From positions 57,679,498 to 57,743,497 of the forward strand of contig NC_088791.1 of assembly GCF_011386835.1 (NCBI RefSeq): 64,000 nucleotides of DNA. Reading direction: 5' to 3'. Position numbers and translations under genes: made by a program. This DNA is from Chrysemys picta bellii (lineage: Eukaryota; Chordata; Testudines; Emydidae). Positions 1 through 10,603 of this stretch are shown piece by piece. The notes beneath the pieces were generated by a model that was not told where the DNA came from, did no database searches, and saw nothing but the letters and a program-made list of their open reading frames with translations. The first letter of the stretch is position 1, and each line of letters starts with the position of its first letter.

Positions 1-3000
1 TGGATAAAGTTTTCAGCATTAAATTTATGCATGTAAGAAAGGGATCAGAACAAAATACAAAAGAGCTAAGCCTGAGGTGTGGAGGGAGATAAACAGGTCA
101 TGGAGACAGGAGGCAGGGCCCTCTTCCCACTTTGCCTTAAAGCCCCTGCTCTAATCTGTTCCATCCATTTTTCCCACTCCACATGCCTGCTCCAGAACAC
201 CCATTTCTCAGACATACACACAAATGTACTCCAGCGACACCATATCTTCCATACTCACTTCTCTCTGTGCCCCTCCCCCAGCAATATTGTTCCCCCAATA
301 CTTTCTTCTCCCATGTCACCCCAACAGTCTGATCCTCCACAATGATCCTCTGTAATACATCAGCTTCCTATTCACACCAGTGTCTTGCTAGTGTTACAGT
401 AGGAATAGTGCTATTGAACTGTACAGAGAATTTCTTCAACATGTACAACAGCAGATTTTGTTGATGATATCTAGAACCAAGAGAACATTCCCAGCCATAT
501 TATTACAGCGCATAGGCATTGTAGGTCACATTTTAATCCTGGACTCCTTGATATTGTCCCTTTAATTTTAGGATTATGTAGACATCCCTAAACTTGAAAG
601 GTGCATTTTAACACAGTACTTCACTCTTGTATCTGAGCAACATTTCTCTCTTAAACCTTTGAGTTTTAATAGACTCTGCTGGAGACGGGCAAGGATACAA
701 CACAATACCAAAAGCAGCAGGTTTATGAATAATGACTTGCCTTAGGGAAAAGGAGGAGTAGGAGTAAAAAGCCTTGTAGCTAGATGGGTTGATATTCATT
801 GCACAGTATTGCAGTTGGCATTGCTGAGGCAGCCATAAGGAATGTCATTAGTTGTGTTAAATAGAGTACAACAGTGGGTGGATGTAGCTTTACACATGGT
901 CACAAGTACCAAAAATAAAAAGAAGTGGAGAGGTAATTAAAAACAAAAAGCTACCCTTTTGGAAACACTGTCATATCAATTACATTTTTATGTTTTTGTC
1001 TGTCATTTTTGGTCAGAACCCAAATGTATTTTTTTAAAATGAGTGTCTTTTTCAAAGAGTAATGAAAATTAACATGTGCAATAAATTATTAGTATTTTAT
1101 TATGTGGATAAAATTAACTCTTGAATTATCAGACCAGTAAGATTATCAGTATTATGCTAGGTGCTTTCCATTCATAAAAGAAGGTGCAGTCTCTGTCCCC
1201 AGGGGCTTACAATCTAAGGCCCCATCCTGTCATTTGTTACGTGTGCACAGACTGCTATGCCCCTGTGGAGCCCAACTGAAGTCAGTGGGGCTCTGTGTGG
1301 TGCAGTAATACACCTACATATTATGAATTGCAGGACCAGGGTCCATAGGACACAAAAAGAGGGAATAGTGGGATACAAGTGGCCATGGTGGAGACTAGTC
1401 ACTTTTTGATAATTTAATGATGACATGATCTGAGGGAGTGTGGAGAGTGTATTTTCCATGATGTATATACACTATTTCCAATTACTTATCAACTCTGCCA
1501 TTATCAATCTGCTACGTTTTTGCAGGACTCACAGCAGAAGTGGGTGTCCAGGAAAGATTTAAATGTAGAGTGGTAGTAGCCTTTATAAAAGGGCCTTACA
1601 TGAATAGGGACAGTGTGAAGGCCCGGAGATGTTATAGGAGCTGAGGACAAACATGTTGAGATTGGTATCAGTAGAGCCGAGGAGATGGCTGGTGGCACAA
1701 AAAGAGACAAGGACGGAGAACTAGGGAGAGTCAGAATTATGCAGGGTCTTGAAGCCCGGAACAAGGAGCTCGAATCTGATGTATTCATAGATGGAGAACC
1801 AGTAAAAGGATTCAAAGCTGGGGGAGTTCTATGGACCAGATGATGGATGAGTGAAGGGAAGAAGCGAGAGGACAGTGAAAGGTTGAGGAGGAGGAGGAGA
1901 AAGAAGAGGGTAGAGAAAAATGGACAGTTTCCCTTTTAATCTGGGAGGTTTTTGTACTGTGAAGTGAGAGGAAGTGAGTCATTCAGTGTGACCAGAATCC
2001 TGTGGTGAATTTCTCTAAATGTTGAAAAACACATCAAATACAGCTGTCATGGATTTAATAATACACTTTCCTTATCTGTTAGTCAAGGAATAGGATTCTG
2101 GCATCTTTAAAAGGTGAGAAGTATCTGCCTTTTTCATGATAGAGTAGATGAGGGCCAGCTCCAAGTACATTTGCTCCTGAGATAAAGGCGGGATTTGCCT
2201 GGGCTGTGCCTCCCTCATCAACTTGGTTGTTCACTCTGTGCAATTAGACCTCACTTGTTTATTAGATGGTTTTAGGTTTATTACAAAAAATTCTCTGCTG
2301 AAATGTGCACTATTAAAACCCAGTTTTCAAAGGTAGCTCCAGTGCATAGATGCTTGTTTTCATTTCAGAGCACCTGCTGTGCAGAGAGTATTGAGGCCAA
2401 AACCTTCTACACCACTTCATTTAATAAGCAAATTATGTATAGACATGTAAAACTTCCTGTTTCCTTCCAAGTAATGCACTGGATTTTCTCTGGGTCTTAC
2501 TGCACCCTGGTATGAGGGAGAGAGAGAGAGAGAAAACAAAGAAATAAAGGGAGTTAGAGTAATTGAAAAGGGGAGGGTGGGGAATAAAACAAAAGCTTCT
2601 GTAACTAAGAGGTGGAAGGGAAGACAGCTTATTTATTTGTTATGCAATTTTGCAGCCTGGGAAAATACTAATAAATAGAAAATGTAATGACAGAATTAGC
2701 ATTTTGGCCTATCAGAATTCCCAGAAAGATGTGGAAATATTTTATGTATAAAGATTTTATTTGCCTTGGAGTAATCTCTAATCTTTATGTTGTCTTTTAC
2801 AGGCACTATTGCTTATTTGTTTATATTTTCATTTGGGACAAATTGACTACTACTTTTATGATGAAATACTATTACAAGTAACCAAAATGGGAAATATTGT
2901 CATTTATAATCAACTTTAAATACTGCATACTTCACTGTCTGTCCCTGGTCAATAATAAACTGGAAAAAAAAGCCAAACTTTATATCCAGCACATTGTGTA

Positions 3001-3599
3001 ATTCAAGGTGCTTAAAGACTGAAAGTTTCCTTGTTTGTACTATCTTTCTTTGACTCTCCTGGCAGCTTTATATACCTATTAGGCTGGGGTTTATTGTGAA
3101 CAGAGCTTTAGAACTCTGGTTTATTGAAGAGTAATAGATCCAAAGGGGTCTATTCTCCTGGGGTGAAATTGGGGCTTCATGGAAGAAAATGGCAAAACTC
3201 CCATTGACTTCAATGGAAATAGGATTTCACCGTTGATAGGTAAGGATAATACCTACTGGGACAAGTTCTGGCCTGAATTGCACTTCACACAACCCTATTT
3301 TGTGACATGTAAATCAGGGCAGAAATTAGATCACTGACTCATTAAAATTAATGAGAGTTAGGATCCATATATTCAGAAGTGGCCGCTGATTTAAACCCAG
3401 TGGCCTTCAAGCTTCAACTCTCAGAATTCCTCAAAGATTCACCCCGTATTTTGGGTTTGTCTCCTCAAATGGTTCATCGACAACCTCCTTCCCCAAACGG
3501 GTAGACCCTCCTCTATTCACGCTCCAGTTATTGTCCATGGATAGGAGGAATACAAAGTTCATTGGTCCTTGACTCCTAGCGGGTCAGGGGAAGCTCTAG

Positions 3600-4211
3600 T
3601 TTCTCAAATGTGGCCACATGCGGCCACCAGGGGCTTTTCTTGTGGCCACAGCCTCCTGGGCTCTGATATGGGGGAAGGGGAGGGCAAAGTAGCATCCCCT
3701 CCCCCACCCTGTTGCTCCTGGATGTGCTTCCTTGGTGTTGGTTGCTGGGGCCGCCAACAAGGGTTGGGCTGACACTGGGGCACAACACTGGAGGAGCTGG
3801 CAGCCGGTGAATTACCCACCTACCCAGGGTGGTGGGGCTCAGGCTTCAGCCGTGGGCCCTGGCTGCGCGGCGGCACGCCCCAGCCTCCAGCTGCGGGGCT
3901 TCAGACTCTAGCCCCTGCCTGCCTCCCCCGTCCTTCCGGATATCCAGGGCTTAATTTGTCCCCAGGGTTGGCAGGGCTGAGTAAGTCTGCTGTGAAAAGT
4001 GATACTTGTACGTTGGTTAATATCACTTTTCACAGCAGACTTACTAGCTAGCAATAAATAAATTACAATGATTTGGACATACCTATGTGCATATTTATTT
4101 GTTTTTCCTAAAGCTAATTAAGTACTTTAGGAAAAAGTGTGAGAGCAGTCACCAGCAAAAGTTGGTGGCTGCAGTCTGAGGCCACCAAAAAATTTGTCCT
4201 GAGAACCCCTG
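3600..4211. mobile_element. hAT-type MITE with damaged left end
   Basis: The right end is the hAT-like terminus TGAGAACCCCTG followed by ctctagat. The left end reads ctctag then ttctcaaatgtggcca, so the outer CAGGGG of the left terminus and two bases of the target copy seem deleted. The inside is GC-rich up to about 3960 and contains the perfect hairpin at 3980-4045. No transposase remains. Confidence 0.7.
3980..4045. repeat. Perfect 25-bp inverted repeat with 16-base loop
   Basis: Bases 3980-4004 are the exact reverse complement of 4021-4045 with loop 4005-4020. It lies inside the MITE at 3600-4211. Confidence 0.95.
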
Positions 4212-4594
4212 CTCTAGATAGATTGGAAGAGGTACAGACCAGAGGAGTGATCCTGGAAACCAAAAGAAAACGTTCATACTCCCTATCTCCTGCAGTAATT
4301 TCATGGAAGATACTCTGACAAGCCAGGGCTGAGGGACCCTAGCAGGAGCCCTCAAGGGGCAGTGTAGAGGTACTGTCAGGACCTCAGCTAGCTCCAGGCA
4401 TAATCACCTAGCACCCCACTGAGCTCAGCAGGGACCATTAAAGCCTCACAAAGTGACTATGCTCCCTGATTAGACAGAAGGGCCAACAAATCACCATTTA
4501 AGCCTTGAAGCAAGAGCTGCACAGTGGCTGCTCAATGTGCTCTTTGCCTGCAGCTGTGCCAGGCCTGCTTCCTATACTGGACCTTGCTCTAACC

Positions 4595-4891
4595 CAGGGG
4601 TCGGCAACCTTTCAGAAGTGGTGTGCCGAGTCTTCATTTATTCATTCTAATTTAAGGTTTCGCGTGCCAGTAATACATTTTAACATTTTTAGAAGGCCTC
4701 TTTCTATAAGTCTATAATATATAACTAAACTATTGTTGTATGTAAAGTAAATGTTTAAGAAGTTTCATTTAAAATTAAATTAAAATGCAGAGCCCCCCAG
4801 ACCGGTGACCAGGACCTGGGCAGTGTGAGTGCCACTGAAAATCAGCCTGCGTTCCGCCTTCGGCACGCGTGCCATAGGTTGCCTACCCCTG
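4595..4891 (+). mobile_element. hAT MITE (297 bp), copy 1
   Basis: Starts CAGGGGTCGGCAACC and ends GGTTGCCTACCCCTG, imperfect terminal inverted repeats of hAT type. Flanks ctctaacc (4587-4594) and ctctaaac (4892-4899) are an 8-bp target duplication with one change. The inside is AT-rich and non-coding. A second copy of the same length, in the opposite orientation, is at 16606-16902. Confidence 0.92.
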
Positions 4892-5332
4892 CTCTAAACT
4901 ATGCCTGCTCCAGTTCCAGCCCTCATTCCTATCTTCCTCAGAATTTCTGATTACTGGGCTCCAACCATTGTCTTAGAATCTGCTGACTATGACCTTGGCT
5001 TCTGTTCTGACTGCTGGCTCCAACCATTGGTTGGGCCTCTGACCACGCCTCCGGTTCTACCCTCTGATTCTTCTCCACCCAGTAGGCCAGGCTTCTGTTC
5101 TGACCAGTAGGTCACACTGCCTACACCCCATTGTACGACAGTTATTTAGGTAGGAAGATGGTAGAACTGAATGATCAGAGAATGAATTTGTTGTAATGGA
5201 GAAAGTCAGCCTGGTCAAGGGATTTTCATCATGTCACTTTGCAGTGCGACAGCTCAGTAGCGTCACATCCCTAATAATTCTAATGGGATTGCATGAGTGT
5301 AACTGAGGGCAGAAATTGATCCATGTTAATTT

Positions 5333-6717
5333 AAGGGCTGTCAAGCAATTAAAAAAATTAATCATGATTAATCGTGCGACTAAAAACATTAATTGTGATT
5401 AATGGCGCTCTTAAACAATAATAGAATACTATTTATGTAAATATTTTGGATGTTTTCCACATTTTCAAATATGTTGATTTCAATTACAACACATAATACA
5501 AAGTGTACAATGCTCACTTTATATTTATTTTTATTAGAAATATTTGCACTGTAAAAATAAAAAATAGTATTTTTCAATTCACTTAATACAAGTACTGTAG
5601 TACTCTTTATCATGAAAGTTGAACTTACAAATGTAGAATTATGTATAAAAAATAACTGCATTCAAAAATAAAACAATGTAAAACTTAGATCCTACAAGTC
5701 CGTTCAGTCCTACTTCTTGTTCAGCCAATTGCTCAGACAAACAAGTTTGTTTACATTTGCAGGAGATAAGGCTGCCCACTTCTTGTTTACAATGTCACCT
5801 GAAAGTGAGAACAGATGTTCGCATGGCACTTTTGTAGCTGGCATTGCAAGATATTTACATGCCAGATGCGCTAAAGAGTCATATGTCCCTTTATGCTTCA
5901 ACCACCATTCCAGAGGACATGCGTACATGCTGATGATGGGTTCTGCTCGATAACGATCCAAAGTAGTGCAGACCAACACATGTTCATTTTCATCATCTGA
6001 GTCAGATGCCACCAGCAGAAGGTTGATTTTCTTTTTTGGTGGTTTCTGGGTCATCATCTGAGACTGCTGTAACATAATATATATGGTAGAATGCAGGTAA
6101 AACAGAGAGCAGGAAACATACAATTCTCCCCCAAGGAGTTCAGTCACAAATTTAATTAATGCGTTATTTTTTTAACGAGTGTCATCATCATGGAACCATG
6201 TCCTCTGGAATGGTGGCCAAAGCATGAAGGGGCCTATGAATGTTAAGCAGATCTGGCATGTAAATACCTTGCAATGTTAGCTACAAAAGTGCCATGCAAA
6301 CATTTTTTCTCACTTTCATTATCTCCCATAAATGTAAACAAACTTGTTTGTCTTAGCGATTGGCTGAACAAGAAGTAGGACTGAGTGGACTTGTAGGCTC
6401 TAAGTTTTACATTGTTTTGTTTTTGAGTGCAGTTATGTAACAAAAAAAATACATTTATAAGTTGCGCTTTCATGATAAAGAGATTGCACTGCAGTACTTG
6501 TATGAGGTGAATTGACAAATACTATTTCTTGTTATTTTTACAGTGCAAATATTTGTAATAAAAATAATATAAAATGAGTACAGTACACTTTGTATTCTGT
6601 GTTGTAACTGAAATCAATATATTTGAAAATGTAGAAAAACATCCAAAATATTTACTAAATTTCAATTGGTATTCTATTGTTTAACAGTGCAATTAAAACT
6701 GTGATTAATCACAATTA
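5333..6717. mobile_element. Foldback hAT derivative with transposase remnants, copy 1
   Basis: Left arm about 5333-5935 and right arm about 6185-6717 are diverged inverted copies of each other around a 250-bp spacer. The left terminus is aagggctgtca; the right terminus is eroded. On the minus strand the left arm and spacer encode the hAT C-terminal dimerisation region (ACKYLAMPATKVPCEHLFS, then [14 protein letters not shown], ending LSNWLNKK). The right arm encodes the same stretch on the plus strand, broken by stops. It has no intact transposase, so it would depend on another element. Confidence 0.85.
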
Positions 6718-6732
6718 GTGTATTCTGCATGA

Positions 6733-6860
6733 TTAGTCAGGGGCAGGACATGGGTGGGGGGTGTACTCACCGGGCGGTTCCCTACTGGGTCTTCGGTGGC
6801 AGGTCCTTCAGCCGCCAGAGCCATGCCGCCAAAGATCTGGTAGGGAACCAGTTCCTAAGA
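6733..6860. repeat. Short dispersed repeat fragment
   Basis: A GC-richer stretch (cttcggtggcaggtccttca and onwards) abutting the eroded end of the foldback element. It looks like the tail of another repeat; I cannot name the family. Confidence 0.35.
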
Positions 6861-8479
6861 TTTTGGCAGCTCATCATTGGGGTGAATGACCCATCACAAT
6901 TCACCTTCCCTAGCTGCATCCCCATGTGCTTCTGTGTCTTTGCGGTATAGTTGAGACAAAAGTCAGAAATGTTGAAATACTCTGAAGGAAGCCTGTTCTC
7001 ATAAGATTTCCAGACAAATTTGTCAGATTCAGAAGGGGTTGATAAGCTTCATATAAGCATCTGAACTTGAACTCTGAGCCCTTTGAAGTTTACCTGAAAC
7101 TAACGTAGCAAGCACTGTTGAAAATCACAACAATTTAGGACTAGATTCCAAACTCCAATGAGTGGAGTGCATTTCAAGTAAATTTTATAAGATATCTGAG
7201 GGTGTGCTAAGCATGTCTGAGATTAAAATTTCTCCCATGAAGTATGAATTTAAACCTTGCAACTGATGTGCTCAGTTTAGTTCCCATGGACTATTTTCTG
7301 CTACAAGTCATTAGAGTTTCAGTAAGTGTTCCAATATGCCATTTTTTTCCCCTGCTGGGATCCTTAAATAGCTTGTAGTTGAAAACTAATGAGGCAGCAA
7401 TAGAAAGGTAAATTCAAAATAAATTAACAGATAATGTGGTTTTAGTCCTAATCCAATTTACATTGAAAGACTCTGACTGATTTCAGTTAGAGTTGGATCA
7501 GAACCTTCGTTTCTGATCATGGTCACCAATGAAGATAAAACAATCCATGCTTCATAAAAATAATTAAAAAAAAATCTTTATCCAGACAACAAAGAAACAA
7601 CCGACAGCAAATATTTGATATTCAGCAATTTCTACAGAGAGTTTACAGAGAACTCTAAATTAGCAGGATATGAGAGGTTTGTTTTCATAAGTAAACAATC
7701 TTTTTCTAAATTGTTCCTGCTAATCAAATATAATTCATCTAATTTAGTTTAGCTACCTGACAAACAGAAACTGGTTTGAACAATTTAAAAAACCAACGTT
7801 ACTTCTTCCATTGTTTTTGAATGTGTCATGCCTGAAGAAAGGGAACAATATCTGTGTTATTAAAATAAACACTGCAAACAAATATGATATTTTAGGTCCA
7901 TTTTATGCCATTGCTTGGGTCTGCAAAAGACAGCAAGCTACATAAACTGGTTGTGTGCCAAGATGACCTATCTTGCAATGAGGTAAGAAAGATGAATGAG
8001 CCCATTAAGTTAAGGGAGGAGGGCAACCACACCTGTTCTGCAGTCTGGTAGAGAGATTTGTTTGGCAGGGCTGAGGGTAGGGAGGAACTCCTGGAAATAA
8101 AGTCTCTATTCCTGTGGTAGCCCTACTTGTATCCTGCTCCCACTTTCTCACCTCACCTATACTATATAGGGTTTCTTTTTTCTTTGCCTTCAGGTTTATG
8201 GGCCTTTACGGTACACTCACTTCACATTTTCAAGCTTTAGTCTTGCAACCACGAGCAATAGAAACTTACTTTTTTAAAGAAAAAAACAAAGTGGAGAATC
8301 TCTTGATGCCAAAGCTAGCAGCTTTAAGAAAACCTCCCAATAAAATCATGAGAGATGGCAATAATGAGATTGGAGGGTTGTTTCTTCTATTCTCCCCCAC
8401 CCAACTGTCAGCGGGATGCCTTAAGCCTGATGAGCCCATGTTCTCTTGGTGACTGACAGATCTCCCTCTGATGTTCTGA

Positions 8480-9190
8480 AGACCAAATTAACTTGTGGAA
8501 CTCATTGCCATGCCATTATTATTGAAGAAAACTGATTAGCAAGATTTAAAAAAAGGATTAGACATATGTAAATAAGCACAGTATCAACATTTATGTTCTC
8601 TAGCAAAAAAGAGCCTTTCTGTCTTTGTGCTTCATGTATTAGTTAAATGACAGCAGGCATCAAGAAGAAATATGACTAAGATGAGACATCATAAAAAGAT
8701 TAAAATAATAAATGGTATAAAGAAGATAGTTCTTCTGTTATCCTTGTCTCATAACACAAGAACAAAGGGATGAATATTCAATTAAATTAAAAAAAGTTGG
8801 AAATTCAAAACCGATAAAAGGAAATACTTTTTTCACACGTGGGATTGAACTGTAGAATGTGTTACCACAAGAAATTGTTGAGTCCAAGAATTGAACAAGA
8901 TCTTAAAAGGGATTGGATATTTATAGGGCTGTCAAGAATATCCAGACTTATCATAGTTAATGCTAACAAAAATTTTGGAAGGGATTTTAAATCTCAGGAT
9001 TTAAACCAATCTCTAACTATTTGCGATTAGGATGAAACCTAAATTGAAGGCAGATTATCCAACATCTGCCTGCTGTGGGGTTCTTAGACCTTCCTCTGAA
9101 GTATCTGGTACTGACTTCTGTCAGAGACAGGATACCTGGTGGATCTTGGATCTGAGCCAGTATGCCAATTCCCATGTTCCTATCAAGGTT
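8480..9190 (+). mobile_element. CR1/L3-like LINE 3' ends
   Basis: Two adjacent degenerate tails. 8490-8570 reads like the conserved LINE tail around 'gtggaactcattgcca'. 8840-9185 has gaatgtgttaccacaagaaa, gattggatatttatag and, near the end, gacaggatacctggtgga with ccagtatgccaattcccatg, the usual CR1/L3 3' region. No coding frame survives. The split could mean one element interrupted by an indel or two copies. Confidence 0.65.
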
Positions 9191-10537
9191 CTGCTTCTGC
9201 TTCCACTTTAGTCATGAGAGTTTTGCCATTGATGGTTGGAGCAGGACTGGACCTTAAGTTCAGAGGTTACCGCTGGATGCAGGGTACCAGAGTAGGTGGA
9301 TTGAGGCTGGTTTTGTTTGAGAAGTCTTGTTTGAGAAGCTTTGAGACTGGAAGTCCTTAAGCACAGGACAATACAAACAACTACGAAAATGGTCTGGGGT
9401 ATGAAAACAATCTATTGCACTTAATAACCCAGAATACTAAATATGGGTCTTCACCTAAAATATGTGATCAATTAGATGAACAAATTGCTCATAGAGGAGT
9501 TATATGATGGGCTTCAAGTAGCTTTAATTTGGTCTACTTCACATCAACTTTTAAAATATCTAGTAAAAATACAAATCTCTTTGTGAGTTCCTTATTTTGT
9601 TCTATTCAGTTTTTTGAGGAAGTTAACAGAGGAGAGTTGAGCATCAGAGACAGATTTCAGATTTTTGAGCCTCTGGATAGATTGCCAGGTGAGATACACT
9701 CTGTGAGTGAAATTAACATTTTTCACGGACTTCAACAAATTGCTGTCACTGTACACAGCGTGGGGTCTGTAGCTGCCCCATCAGCCAACTCCTTTGTTAC
9801 ATGAGGAAAGACTATGAAACCAGGCTTTCCCCCCACCTAGGGACACTGAGGCCTGCTGGGACAACACCACTACCCCTACAGCCGCTCCAGCCACCAGCTT
9901 TTTAATTTTAGGATGGTGCATTTACGGATTGTGAGATTGGTGAGGATTTAGTTAGAATCATAATATAAGGTTATGTCATTATTGTGAAAGACGGAAAAAA
10001 TTGCAGACTATTGGCAGGGAAATGGGGATTGGTTGTCATGGCAAGATTTTGGAAGTGAAGAATATTTGCTACTGGGAGGGATTCCCTCAGTGGTTAAATT
10101 AAAAGAGAAAAGGAGAAGATTGCCAATGTGGATGACAGTTTTCACAGAGACAAAATTTGGGGCTGACCCATCTCTGTGATGCATCAGACTAAAATGCTAG
10201 ATACAGATCAAGATCTGAACTTGTGGCTCGGCCCACCTGTAATTGTAAAACATGGGCTAAAGATCAAGTGCCTTTAGCAATCCAAGAGAGCAGGTATTCC
10301 ACAAAACTGCATTTTAAAGTGTTATTGCTTTTAGAAAAGAGTATAAGACTAGTGGTTAATAGAGCACTAATTGCCATAGCAATTATAATGTAGATATTGA
10401 GGATAATAACTCAGCATCTGGGTGATTCTTCACCTTTGTTGGACAAACCTGTTCCTTGATTTTATGTACACTACTTTATATGAATGACATAAATCAGCAA
10501 ACAAAGATATTTTACTACTTGCAATTGATTTTAACAG

Positions 10538-10603
10538 AGGAAGAGGCAAGCATATGAGTCTAATCTGATAAGCAATGGCTTGCAACTTGAAGCAACAAGA
10601 TCG
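10538..10603 (+). CDS. ANO6: ANO6 exon (fourth by analogy), residues 1-22
   Basis: Acceptor aacag and donor gtgagt bracket 66 bases reading [10 protein letters not shown]...EATRS, the basic linker and strand just before the dimerisation core. The exon is in phase 0 at both ends. It is the first exon in the window, so the frame is fixed by homology and by the open join to 12038. Mammalian ANO6 has a cysteine in place of the serine in the middle, as I recall it. Confidence 0.93.

Larger units (their letters stand above)
1..10537 (+). other. ANO6 upstream intron, 3' portion
   Basis: No coding exon was found before 10538; the motifs expected of the preceding ANO6 exon (an FFNDGQRRIDFVLVYE-like stretch) do not appear in any frame. 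The sequence holds MITEs at 3600-4211 and 4595-4891, a foldback hAT at 5333-6717, CR1/L3-like LINE tails at 8480-9190, a short GA repeat at 2515-2533 and a purine-rich stretch around 1845-1920. I see nothing further that I can name in 1-3500, 6870-8480 or 9190-10537. Confidence 0.85.

Noticed and set aside
2515..2533. GA repeat as a possible regulatory site
   Set aside because: A short simple repeat in intron sequence with nothing around it to support a role.
5710..6147. A domesticated hAT transposase gene (145-codon frame with dimerisation domain)
   Set aside because: It lies within an inverted-repeat element, lacks the catalytic part, and its second copy is decayed.
1..10537. Missing upstream ANO6 exons hidden here
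   Set aside because: No frame gives the expected N-terminal wording; the open frame near 9529-9804 (EEVNRGELSIRDRFQIFEP) has no matching homology or splice pattern in ANO6.
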